The position numbers and the translations under genes are program-made. A stretch of DNA of 38,851 nt from Agrococcus baldri (GTDB lineage: Bacteria; Actinomycetota; Actinomycetes; Actinomycetales; Microbacteriaceae), in contig BJUU01000027.1 of NCBI GenBank assembly GCA_007988785.1, forward strand, positions 1 to 38,851, read 5' to 3'. Within the stretch, counting starts at the first letter, position 1; each line of letters opens with the position of its first letter. Of this stretch, positions 1 to 8,018 are shown piece by piece. The notes under the pieces were generated by a model. The model was given only the letters and a program-made list of their open reading frames with translations, was not told where the DNA came from and did not search any database.

Positions 1-2
1 AT

Positions 3-1181
3 CTAGCCGATCCCCGTGATCCCCCGCGCATCCAGCCAGGCCCGCACCTCGCGCTCGTAGCGCGCGCGATCGAGGTTCCACAGCTTCGTGTGCCTCGCGG
101 TGCGCCACTCGTGGTACTCCACCAGATCCGGCCGCGCCGCCGCCAGCGCCCGCGATGCATCCGCCGGCACGTAGCCGTCGTCGGCCGAGTGCAGCAGCAG
201 GATGGGCTGTGACAGGGCGTCGGCGTGCAGCACGTTGTCGAGCTCGTCGAAGTCGAGGCTGCGGCTGCCGCTGAGCACCGCGGCGGGCGACTCCAGCAGC
301 CCGACGGCGGTGTCGACCAGCCACGCGGGCATCCGCACGAGCGCGACCTGCAGCTGGAGCGTCGGCCGCCAGCCGACCACCGGCGAGTCGAGCACGACGC
401 CGACGATGCGTCGCCGGTGGCGGGAGCGCCGTGCGACCTGCAGCGCGATCTGCCCGCCCATCGACCAGCCCTGCAGCACGACGCGCTCCGCACCGCGCGC
501 GACCGCGAAGTCGATCGCGTCGTCGACGTCGCGCCACTCGTCCAGGCCCAGGCGGTACTTGCCGTGGGTGCTCGGCGGCGCCTCGGTGTCGTTGCGGTAC
601 GAGACGGCCATGACGGGGATGCCGCGCTCGAGGTAGATGGGTGCGGCGCGGATCGTCTCGCGCCGGGTGACGCCGCGGCCGTGCACCTGCACGCACCAGG
701 TGGTCGCATCCTGATCGCCCATGATCCACGCCGGCGCCGGCCCGAGCTCGGTCGGCACGTCGACGCGCTCGACCGTGTCGGTCACCTGCTTGGGCTTGTA
801 CAGCGCGTAGCCCGACCAACGCGCCGAGCCGACGCCCTCCAGCAGCCCGCGCGTGCGGCGATCGACGGCGCGCGTGACGCTGCGCGCATCCTGCGCGACG
901 ACCCCTCCGACCACCGCGAGCTTCTGGCCGACCCACAGCGCGTAGAGGCCCGGCAGCCCGGTGTCGGGCGTGCGCCCGAGCCGCACGCCCCGCTCGTCGA
1001 CGCCCAGCACCGTGATGTCGTCGACCGGCTTGCGCGGCGGCGTCACGAGCATCGAGCCGAGCACGGCCGACACGCCCGTGACGGCCAGCGCCGCCCCCGC
1101 GACGACCGCTCCGCCGGCGATCAGCGCCAGCCGTCCCCCGTGCCGCTCGGCTGCGGCGGCGCGCCTCGCTTCGGTGGTCAC
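3..1181 (-). CDS. membrane-anchored alpha/beta hydrolase
   Basis: A 392-residue protein of the alpha/beta-hydrolase fold; substrate unknown. A hydrophobic segment at about residues 17-45 (ALIAGGAVVAGAALAVTGV) should be an N-terminal membrane anchor, leaving the catalytic domain outside the membrane. The nucleophile elbow GWSMGG places the catalytic Ser at residue 240. A plausible acid lies in SADDGYV and the catalytic His in ARHTKLW near the C-terminus. The reading frame is open for another 108 codons upstream, but that part lies opposite the DUF3000 gene and lacks protein character. I chose the GTG at 1181 because it directly precedes the Arg/Ala-rich cytoplasmic tip and sits 6 nt after a TACGAT -10 hexamer. 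Peptidase, esterase or lipase activity are all possible; the sequence does not decide. Confidence 0.85.
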   Translation of the reverse strand: MTTEARRAAAAERHGGRLALIAGGAVVAGAALAVTGVSAVLGSMLVTPPRKPVDDITVLGVDERGVRLGRTPDTGLPGLYALWVGQKLAVVGGVVAQDARSVTRAVDRRTRGLLEGVGSARWSGYALYKPKQVTDTVERVDVPTELGPAPAWIMGDQDATTWCVQVHGRGVTRRETIRAAPIYLERGIPVMAVSYRNDTEAPPSTHGKYRLGLDEWRDVDDAIDFAVARGAERVVLQGWSMGGQIALQVARRSRHRRRIVGVVLDSPVVGWRPTLQLQVALVRMPAWLVDTAVGLLESPAAVLSGSRSLDFDELDNVLHADALSQPILLLHSADDGYVPADASRALAAARPDLVEYHEWRTARHTKLWNLDRARYEREVRAWLDARGITGIG

Positions 1182-1203
1182 GGGGGAATCGTAGTCTTGC
1201 CGG
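1182..1203. promoter_or_regulatory. interlocked divergent leaderless promoters
   Basis: The 22 bp between two GTG start codons hold a -10 hexamer for each direction. TAGTCT (1192-1197, +) is followed by 6 nt and the GTG of the DUF3000 gene. TACGAT (complement of 1188-1193, -) is followed by 6 nt and the GTG of the hydrolase gene. The hexamers share bases 1192-1193. No Shine-Dalgarno sequence precedes either start. TAnnnT six to seven bases before an ATG/GTG is the known signature of actinobacterial leaderless mRNAs; the assignment here is inferred from spacing. Confidence 0.6.
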
Positions 1204-1800
1204 GTGGACACGAGCAGTGCAGCACCCGCCCCCGAGCCTGAGGCGTTCCGCGCTGCTGTCGAGGCGATGCGTCGAGCAGAGCTCCGCAGCGAGCTCTCGG
1301 TGCGCGAGATCCCGGCGCCCGGCCGCATCGCGCCGCATTCCTTCGCGATCGCCGCGGATGTCGGCGCGCCCGTGCACGGCAGGGACTCCGACCTCGGCAC
1401 CGGCCGCTTCATCCTCATGCACGACCCCGAGGAGCCCGAGGCATGGGGCGGTGACTTCCGGGTCGTGAGCTTCACGCAGGCCTCGCAGGATCCCGAGATC
1501 GGCATCGACCCGTTCCTGGCGGAGGTGACGTGGACCTACCTGCTCGAGGCGCTCGAGCAGCGCGGCGCCGAGTACCACTCCGAGTCGGGCACCGCCACGC
1601 GCATCCTCTCCACCGGCTTCGGCGAGCTCGCGGCGCAGGGCGAGGGCGCGCAGATCGAGCTGCGCGCCTCCTGGACGCCCACCGGCCACGACTTCGGCGC
1701 CCACCTGACGGCCTGGACCGACATGCTGTGCGCCATCGCGGGCCTGCCCGTGCAGCCCGGCGCCACCGGGCTCGACGCGCATCGGCGCACCCGTGGCTGA
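1204..1800 (+). CDS. DUF3000 family protein
   Basis: A 198-residue protein recognised as DUF3000, an actinobacterial family of unknown function. It has no membrane segment or signal peptide. Features of the family visible here are an Ala/Pro-rich N-terminus, the HSFAIAADV segment near residue 50, a central WGGDFRVVSF stretch and a C-terminal WTDMLCAIAGLPV segment. It starts with GTG at 1204, six bases after a TAGTCT -10 element and without a ribosome-binding site. Its last 8 bp overlap the start of the RNase D-like gene. This DUF3000-HRDC pairing is typical of Microbacteriaceae, and the overlap suggests translational coupling. Function remains unassigned. Confidence 0.85.
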   Translation: MDTSSAAPAPEPEAFRAAVEAMRRAELRSELSVREIPAPGRIAPHSFAIAADVGAPVHGRDSDLGTGRFILMHDPEEPEAWGGDFRVVSFTQASQDPEIGIDPFLAEVTWTYLLEALEQRGAEYHSESGTATRILSTGFGELAAQGEGAQIELRASWTPTGHDFGAHLTAWTDMLCAIAGLPVQPGATGLDAHRRTRG

Positions 1801-3067
1801 GGCGCCGCCCGAGACGGCCGGCGCCGAAGCGCAGCCCGAGCCGACGCAGCCCGAGCTGCCGGAGGCGAGGGCTGTCGGCCCGCTCGAGGTGATCGTCGAC
1901 GACGCGGCGCTCGCGGCGGCCGTCGAGCGCCTTCGCGGCGGCACCGGGCCCGTCGCGGTCGACGCCGAACGGGCGAACGGCTTCCGCTACTCGGCGCGCG
2001 CCTACCTCGTGCAGCTGCACCGTCGCGGCGCCGGCACCGTGCTCATCGACCCGACCGCTTTCGCCGACCTGTCGCCCGTGCAGGAGGCGATCGGCGGCGA
2101 GGAGTGGATCATCCACGCGGCCAGCCAGGATCTTCCCTGCCTGCGCGAGGTGGGCCTCGAGCCCGCGACGCTCTTCGACACCGAGCTGGGCGCGCGGCTC
2201 GCGGGCTTCGAGCGCGTCGGGCTCGCCGCCGTCACCGAGCGCCTCGTCGGCCTGCGGCTGCGCAAGGAGCACGGCGCGAGCGACTGGTCGACGCGCCCGA
2301 TCCCACGCGCCTGGCTCGAGTACGCGGCCCTGGACGTCGAGGTGCTGCCGGATGCGCGGGATGCGCTGGCGGCCGAGCTCGAGCAGCAGGGCAAGCAGGA
2401 GATCGCCGCGCAGGAGTTCGCCTACGCCCTCGAGCGGCGGCCCAAGCCGCCCGCCGCCGAGCCCTGGCGGCGGCTCTCTGGCATCCACACGATCCGCGAC
2501 CGGCGCCAGCTCGCCGTCGCCCGCGAGCTCTGGCTCGCCCGCGACGCGCTCGCCAGCTCGACCGACACCGCGCCGGGCCGGCTGGTGCCCGACCGCTCGC
2601 TCATGGCCGCGGTCACCGCCGACGTCGACAGCAAGGGCCGGCTGGCAGCGCGCAAGGACTTCTCGGGCCGCGCGAGCCGCTCGGAGCTCGACCGGTGGTG
2701 GTCGGCGATCGAGCGCGGCCGCGCGACCGAGGAGCTGCCGCAGCTGCGCGTGCGCTCCGACGAGCCCCCGCCCCCGCGCTTCTGGAAGAACCGCCGCCCC
2801 GAGGCCGACGCCCGGCTGAAGGCCGCGCGCGCCGCCGTGCAGGCGGCAGCGGACGAGCTCTCGATGCCCTCCGAGAACCTGCTGATGCCCGACACCCTGC
2901 GCCGCGTGGCATGGGAGCCGACCGCGCCGACGCCCGACGCCGTCGCCGAGGTGCTGCGCGCGCGCGAGGCGCGGCCGTGGCAGGTTGCCGCGATCGCACA
3001 GAGGATCGCCGCTGCCTTTGTAGAGGCAGACCAAGCGGTTCCGGAGCCCTCGGACACCGACTCGTAG
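1793..3067 (+). CDS. RNase D-type 3'-5' exonuclease with HRDC domain
   Basis: A 424-residue cytoplasmic protein with an N-terminal DEDDy exonuclease domain and a C-terminal HRDC nucleic-acid-binding domain (about 225-300). The DEDD residues are visible: Asp57 and Glu59 in VAVDAER, Asp113 in SQDLPCL, and Tyr177/Asp181 in EYAALDVEV (the YxxxD motif). The HRDC part begins near EPWRRLSGIHTIRDRR. By family it should trim 3' ends of structured RNA such as tRNA precursors. The GTG at 1793 overlaps the DUF3000 stop by 8 bp, so the two are probably co-translated. Actinobacterial members of this length are normal; the last 120 residues are a less conserved Arg/Ala-rich extension. Confidence 0.9.
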   Translation: MAEAPPETAGAEAQPEPTQPELPEARAVGPLEVIVDDAALAAAVERLRGGTGPVAVDAERANGFRYSARAYLVQLHRRGAGTVLIDPTAFADLSPVQEAIGGEEWIIHAASQDLPCLREVGLEPATLFDTELGARLAGFERVGLAAVTERLVGLRLRKEHGASDWSTRPIPRAWLEYAALDVEVLPDARDALAAELEQQGKQEIAAQEFAYALERRPKPPAAEPWRRLSGIHTIRDRRQLAVARELWLARDALASSTDTAPGRLVPDRSLMAAVTADVDSKGRLAARKDFSGRASRSELDRWWSAIERGRATEELPQLRVRSDEPPPPRFWKNRRPEADARLKAARAAVQAAADELSMPSENLLMPDTLRRVAWEPTAPTPDAVAEVLRAREARPWQVAAIAQRIAAAFVEADQAVPEPSDTDS

Positions 3068-3106
3068 GAACCGGCAACCGCAGGGCGAGCCCCTGGACGC
3101 CGTTCC

Positions 3107-3112
3107 TACACT
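3107..3112 (+). promoter_or_regulatory. putative -10 element of thiolase operon
   Basis: TACACT lies 30 nt upstream of the thiolase GTG and would give a leader of about 24 nt that carries the AGGAGG ribosome-binding site at 3133-3138. No good -35 hexamer is visible at 17 bp spacing. Confidence 0.4.
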
Positions 3113-3142
3113 GGTGCCGCAACCACCCAATCAGGAGGCATC

Positions 3143-4345
3143 GTGGCCAACGACGACGTCGTGTTCGTGGACGGCGTCCGCACCCCATTCGGGCGCGCGG
3201 GCGAGAAGGGCATGTACTGGCAGACCCGTGCTGACGACCTTGCGGTCAAGGCGCTCACCGGGCTGCTCGAGCGGAATCCGAACCTGCCGCTCGACCGCAT
3301 CGACGACGTGGCCATCGCGGCCACGACGCAGACCGGCGACCAGGGACTCACCCTCGGCCGCACGGTCGGCATGCTCGCGGGCCTGCCCGTGACGGTGCCC
3401 GGCTACGCGATCGACCGCATGTGCGCGGGCGCCATGACCGCCGTCGCGGCCGTCGGCGGCGGCGTCGCCTTCGGCGCCTACGACGTGGCGATCGCCGGCG
3501 GCGTCGAGCACATGGGGCGCCACCCGATGGGACTCGACGCCGACCCCAACCCGCGCTTCGTGAGCGAGAAGCTCGTCTCGATGGATGCGCTCAACATGGG
3601 GAAGACCGCCGAGCGGATCCACGACCGCTTCCCGCAGCTGACGAAGGAGCGCTCCGACCGCTACGCGATGCGCTCGCAGCAGAAGTACGCGGCCGCGCTC
3701 GCCGCCGGCAACATCCAGCCCGACCTCATCCCGGTCGCGACGCAGTCCGAGCAGGGCTGGGGCCTGGCGAGCGCCGACGAGGCGCCGCGACCCGAGACCA
3801 CCATGGAGGGCCTGGCTGGCCTGAAGACGCCCTTCCGCGACCACGGCCGCGTGACCGCGGGCAACGCATCCGGCCTCAACGACGGAGCGACCATGTCGAT
3901 CATCGCGTCGTCCTCGGCGGCGAAGGAGCTCGGCCTGAGCACCAAGATGCGCATGGTCTCGTTCGCCTTCGCCGGCGTCGAGCCCGACATCATGGGCATC
4001 GGCCCCGTGCCCTCGACCGAGAAGGCGCTCCGCAAGGCCGGCCTGTCGATCGACGACATCGGGCTGTTCGAGCTCAACGAGGCCTTCGCCGTGCAGATCC
4101 TCTCGTTCACCGATCACTTCGGGATCGACGACGACGACGCGCGCATCAACCCGTGGGGCGGCGCGATCGCCATCGGGCACCCGCTCGCCTCCTCCGGCGT
4201 GCGCCTCATGCTGCAGCTCGCCCGCCAGTTCGAGCAGCGTCCCGACGTGCGCTACGGCGTCACCGCGATGTGCGTCGGTCTCGGGCAGGGCGGCACCGTC
4301 ATCTGGGAGAACCCCCACCACAAGCGCTACGGAAAGGGCAACTGA
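3143..4345 (+). CDS. fadA: acetyl-CoA C-acyltransferase (thiolase)
   Basis: A 400-residue thiolase that cleaves 3-ketoacyl-CoA with CoA to acetyl-CoA and a shortened acyl-CoA, the last step of beta-oxidation. The nucleophilic Cys94 lies in DRMCAGAM. The family signatures NEAFAVQ, GHPLASSG (catalytic His346) and MCVGLGQGG (Cys377, proton donor) are intact. The GTG start at 3143 follows AGGAGG by 4 nt. The stop overlaps the next gene's ATG by one base (TGATG), so thiolase and hydratase/dehydrogenase form one translationally coupled operon, as expected for the alpha2beta2 trifunctional complex. Length is normal for the family. Biosynthetic thiolase is less likely given the partner gene. Confidence 0.93.
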   Translation: MANDDVVFVDGVRTPFGRAGEKGMYWQTRADDLAVKALTGLLERNPNLPLDRIDDVAIAATTQTGDQGLTLGRTVGMLAGLPVTVPGYAIDRMCAGAMTAVAAVGGGVAFGAYDVAIAGGVEHMGRHPMGLDADPNPRFVSEKLVSMDALNMGKTAERIHDRFPQLTKERSDRYAMRSQQKYAAALAAGNIQPDLIPVATQSEQGWGLASADEAPRPETTMEGLAGLKTPFRDHGRVTAGNASGLNDGATMSIIASSSAAKELGLSTKMRMVSFAFAGVEPDIMGIGPVPSTEKALRKAGLSIDDIGLFELNEAFAVQILSFTDHFGIDDDDARINPWGGAIAIGHPLASSGVRLMLQLARQFEQRPDVRYGVTAMCVGLGQGGTVIWENPHHKRYGKGN

Positions 4346-6486
4346 TGGCCATCCGCGACGAGTTCCCGCTGCTCGCAGCCGCCGAGTTCGACGAGGTCGT
4401 CACGCACAGCCTCGTGCGCGACGTCACGCTCGCGTCCGGCAGGACGCTCGCGCTCGTGACCCTCGACAACGGCCGCGACCACACGCGCCCGACGACGCTC
4501 GGCCCCGCCACGCTGTTCGAGTACGGTGACGTGCTCGAGGCGCAGCGCGCTCGCGCCTCGAAGGGCGAGATCGACGCGATCGCCGTCACCGGCAAGCCCT
4601 ACTTCCTGGCCGCCGGCGCCGACCTGTCGAACGTCGGCAGCCTTCCCGACCGCGCGACGGCCGCGGAGCTGCCGAAGCTCGGCCACCGCGTGCTCGGCCT
4701 GCTGCACAAGGCGCCGGTGCCGACCTTCGTGTTCATCAACGGCCTCGCGCTCGGCGGTGGCCTCGAGATCGGGCTCAACGCCGACTACCGCACCATCAAC
4801 GCGGCGGCGCCCGCGGTGGCGCTGCCCGAGACCTTCCTGGGCCTCGTGCCGGGCTGGGGCGGCGCGACCATCCTGCCGAACCTGATCGGCATCGAGCGCG
4901 CCCTCAAGGTCGTGATCGAGAACCCCCTGAAGCAGAACCGGGTGCTGAAGCCGCAGGAGGCGTTCGAGCTCGGCATCGCCGACGCGATCTTCGGTCCCGC
5001 GACCTACCTGGAGTCGTCGCTCGCGTGGGCCGACGCGGTGCTGGGCGGCAAGAAGGTCGAGCGGCCGCACGCGCCCGGCACGCTCGAGCGCACCGTGAAG
5101 TGGCCGATCGCGCTGAAGATCGCCCGCGAGACGCTCGAGAAGAAGCTCGGCACGGTGCCGCTGGCGCCCTACCGCGCGCTCGACATCATGGAGCTGGCGC
5201 GGAAGAACGATCGCGCGGCGGGCTTCGCCGCCGAGGATGCCGCGCTCGCGGATCTCATCCCCGGCGACCAGTTCGTGGCCTCCATCTACGCCTTCGACCT
5301 GGTGCAGAAGCGCGCCAAGCGACCGGCCGGCGCCCCCGACAAGGCGCTCGCGAAGAAGGTCGCGAAGGTCGGCATCATCGGCGCGGGCCTGATGGCGAGC
5401 CAGTTCGCGCTGCTGTTCGTCCGCCGCCTGCAGGTGCCGGTCGTGATCACCGACCTCGACCAGGCGCGCGTCGACGCGGCGGTCGCGGGCATCCACGGCG
5501 AGATCGACACGCTGGCTTCGAAGGGTCGCGTCTCGAGCGACGAGCAGCAGCGCCTCAAGGCGCTCATCTCCGGCACCGTCGACAAGGCCGACTTCGCCGA
5601 CTGCGACTGGGTCATCGAGGCGGTCTTCGAGGAGCTGGGGGTCAAGCAGCAGGTCTTCCGCGAGATCGAGCCGCACCTGAGCCCCGAGGCGGTGCTGGCG
5701 ACGAACACCTCCGGCCTGTCCATCGAGGCGATGGCCTCGGTGCTCGACCACCCGGAGCGGCTGGTGGGCTTCCACTTCTTCAACCCGGTCGCGGTCATGC
5801 CGCTCATCGAGGTCGTCAGGACGGGCTCGACCGACGACGCCACCCTCGCCACCGCCATGCGGGTCGCGAAGGACCTGAAGAAGAACGCCGTCATCACGCG
5901 CGACACCCCCGGCTTCGTCGTCAACCGCATCCTCGCGAAGCTGCTGGGCGAGGCCATGCACGCCGTCGAGCAGGGCTCCTCCTTCGAGGACGTCGTCGAG
6001 GCGCAGCGGGCGTTCGGGTTCCCGATGGATCCGTTCGTGCTGCTCGACCTCGTCGGGCTCAAGGTCGGGGCGCACGTGCTCGACACGCACCACGGGGCCT
6101 TCCCGGATCGCTTCTTCGAGTCGACGGCGCTGCACGAGCTCGCCGAGGAGGGCGTCCTGCTCGAGAAGGACGGCAAGGGCGAGGCGAAGGGCATCGACAA
6201 GCGCGCCAGGAAGATCGTCGCGAAGCACACCCCCGCGGACGCGAAGCCGCTCACGGTCGACGAGCTGCGCCTGCGCATCGAGGACGGGCTCGCCGACGAG
6301 ATCAAGCGCATGCTCGACGACCACGTGGTCGAGGCGGCGGAGGACATCGACCTCTGCATGATCCTCGGCGCCGGCTGGCCCTTCCAGATGGGCGGCATCA
6401 CGCCCTACCTCGACCGGGTCGGCGCCTCCGAGCGCGTGTTCGGCGGCACCTTCCACAGCCCGCGCATCGAGGGCCCCAAGGCCTGA
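4345..6486 (+). CDS. fadB: multifunctional enoyl-CoA hydratase / 3-hydroxyacyl-CoA dehydrogenase
   Basis: A 713-residue FadB/FadJ-type alpha subunit of the fatty-acid oxidation complex. The N-terminal crotonase domain (about 1-300) has both catalytic glutamates: Glu141 in GGGLEIGL and Glu162 in LPETFLG. A Rossmann NAD-binding domain starts at GIIGAGLMAS (about 343), with the dehydrogenase His477 in GFHFFNP and the C-terminal helical domain marked by GFVVNRILAK. It hydrates trans-2-enoyl-CoA and oxidises the L-3-hydroxyacyl-CoA with NAD+. The open frame extends far upstream inside the thiolase gene; the ATG at 4345 is chosen because it overlaps the thiolase stop by one base and begins the recognisable protein. 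Confidence 0.93.
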   Translation: MAIRDEFPLLAAAEFDEVVTHSLVRDVTLASGRTLALVTLDNGRDHTRPTTLGPATLFEYGDVLEAQRARASKGEIDAIAVTGKPYFLAAGADLSNVGSLPDRATAAELPKLGHRVLGLLHKAPVPTFVFINGLALGGGLEIGLNADYRTINAAAPAVALPETFLGLVPGWGGATILPNLIGIERALKVVIENPLKQNRVLKPQEAFELGIADAIFGPATYLESSLAWADAVLGGKKVERPHAPGTLERTVKWPIALKIARETLEKKLGTVPLAPYRALDIMELARKNDRAAGFAAEDAALADLIPGDQFVASIYAFDLVQKRAKRPAGAPDKALAKKVAKVGIIGAGLMASQFALLFVRRLQVPVVITDLDQARVDAAVAGIHGEIDTLASKGRVSSDEQQRLKALISGTVDKADFADCDWVIEAVFEELGVKQQVFREIEPHLSPEAVLATNTSGLSIEAMASVLDHPERLVGFHFFNPVAVMPLIEVVRTGSTDDATLATAMRVAKDLKKNAVITRDTPGFVVNRILAKLLGEAMHAVEQGSSFEDVVEAQRAFGFPMDPFVLLDLVGLKVGAHVLDTHHGAFPDRFFESTALHELAEEGVLLEKDGKGEAKGIDKRARKIVAKHTPADAKPLTVDELRLRIEDGLADEIKRMLDDHVVEAAEDIDLCMILGAGWPFQMGGITPYLDRVGASERVFGGTFHSPRIEGPKA

Positions 6487-6506
6487 GGATCCGGCAGACT
6501 GGAGCG

Positions 6507-8018
6507 ATGCACGACCGCTCCCTCGTCGACGCCCTCGCCCGTGATCTCGCAGCCGCGAGCTTCACCGGCGGGGGCGTCGCGGCGATGGTCGGGGCTGATC
6601 CCGAGGCGGCGCTGCGCCGCATGGTCGCCGAGCCCGCCCGCCGCGCGGCGCTGCGGCAGCCCGGCGCGCTCGCCACCCTGCTGCGCGCGCTCTGGCTCGG
6701 CGATGCCGTCGACGAGCAGGAGATGGCGGATGCGCTGCCCGCGCTCGGCGTCGACGGCGCGGTCGCGCTCGGCGTCGTCGAGCGCCGCGGCGCGACGGTC
6801 GCTCCGCTGCTGGCGATCCGCCCCTACGCCTACCGCGATGCCCGCGGCAGCGGCGAGTGGTGGATCGTGAGCGACCTGGACGAGCTCGCGGGCGTGTGGC
6901 CGCTGCGACCCGATCACGTGCTGGGCGTCGGCGGAGCCGCGCGCACGCTCGCCGCGCTCCTGCCGACCGCAGAGGTCGGCTCGGCGCTGGATCTGGGCAC
7001 CGGCTGCGGCGTCATCGCGCTGCACCTGCGCCGCGTCGCGGCCCGCGTGGTCGCCACCGACGTCTCGGAGCGAGCGCTGCGCTGCACCGAGCTGACCGCA
7101 GCCCTCAACGGCGTCGACGGCATCGAGACGCGCCTGGGCTCGCTGTACGAGCCGGTCGCGGGCGAGCGCTTCGAGCTCGTCGCGTCGAACCCGCCGTTCG
7201 TCATCACCCCGCGCACCGAGGGCGTGCCCGCCTACGAGTACCGCGACGGCGGGGCCGCAGGAGATGCGCTCATGGCCTCGGTCGTCGCCGGTCTCGCGGC
7301 GCACCTCGAGCCAGGCGGGCACGCGCGCCTGCTCGGCAACTGGGAGACGATCGGCACCGCCGCCGGGCTCGAGCGAGCACGGGCGTGGATCCCGGCAGCC
7401 GAGCTCGACGCGTGGGCGATCGAACGCGAGTCGCTCGACCCGGTCGGCTATGCGGAGCTGTGGCTGCGCGACGGCGGCACCCTCCCCCGCGACGAGCAGC
7501 ACGATCGGCTGCTGGACGCCTGGCTCGACGACTTCGAGGCCCGCGATGTCGGCGCGATCGGCATGGGCTGGCTGGCGCTGCGGCGGCCCGCCGACGGCAC
7601 CACGACGTTGCAGCGGTTCGAGGCCGTGCCGCAGGCGGTGCGGCTCGAGCATGCTGCCGAGCACCTGAGCGCGGCCTTCGACGCGGCCGCCTGGCTCGCG
7701 ATGCTCGACGACGAGGCGCTCGCCCGCGAGCATCTGGTGACGGCGCCGGATGTGACCGAGGCGCGCCACCAGCTGCCGGGCGCCGCGGGGCCGAACGTGA
7801 TCGAGCTGCGGCAGGGCGGTGCGCTGGCTCGCACGCTGTCGGTCGACACGGCGCTGGCGGCGCTCGTCGGGGCGTGCGACGGGGAGCTCGCCGTCGGCAG
7901 GCTCATCGCCGCGATCGCCGGCCTGCTGGAGGTCGACCCGGAGGTGCTCGCCGCCGACCTGCTCCCCCGCGTGCGCGAGCTCGTGCTGACGGGGCTGCTG
8001 GCGCGCGTCAGCGGCTGA
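6507..8018 (+). CDS. class I SAM-dependent methyltransferase with DUF7059-like N-terminal domain
   Basis: A 503-residue protein. The middle holds a Rossmann methyltransferase of the HemK/PrmC-RsmC 'small domain' type. SAM-binding motif I is LDLGTGCG (about 162-169), an acidic motif ATDVSERAL follows, and the catalytic-loop motif NPPF lies at about 229-232. NPPF/NPPY enzymes methylate nitrogen of Gln side chains or of guanine/adenine bases; the true substrate is unknown. About 150 residues precede the domain and about 170 follow it, far longer than PrmC itself. It starts 20 bp after fadB, with a CAGACT hexamer 6 nt before the ATG. It converges with nnrD and overlaps it by 11 bp. Confidence 0.85.
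   Translation: MHDRSLVDALARDLAAASFTGGGVAAMVGADPEAALRRMVAEPARRAALRQPGALATLLRALWLGDAVDEQEMADALPALGVDGAVALGVVERRGATVAPLLAIRPYAYRDARGSGEWWIVSDLDELAGVWPLRPDHVLGVGGAARTLAALLPTAEVGSALDLGTGCGVIALHLRRVAARVVATDVSERALRCTELTAALNGVDGIETRLGSLYEPVAGERFELVASNPPFVITPRTEGVPAYEYRDGGAAGDALMASVVAGLAAHLEPGGHARLLGNWETIGTAAGLERARAWIPAAELDAWAIERESLDPVGYAELWLRDGGTLPRDEQHDRLLDAWLDDFEARDVGAIGMGWLALRRPADGTTTLQRFEAVPQAVRLEHAAEHLSAAFDAAAWLAMLDDEALAREHLVTAPDVTEARHQLPGAAGPNVIELRQGGALARTLSVDTALAALVGACDGELAVGRLIAAIAGLLEVDPEVLAADLLPRVRELVLTGLLARVSG

Noticed and set aside
3421-4344. In-frame upstream extension of the fadB reading frame inside the thiolase gene
   Set aside because: The extension is Arg-rich shadow sequence. The ATG at 4345 overlaps the thiolase stop and starts the conserved crotonase domain.
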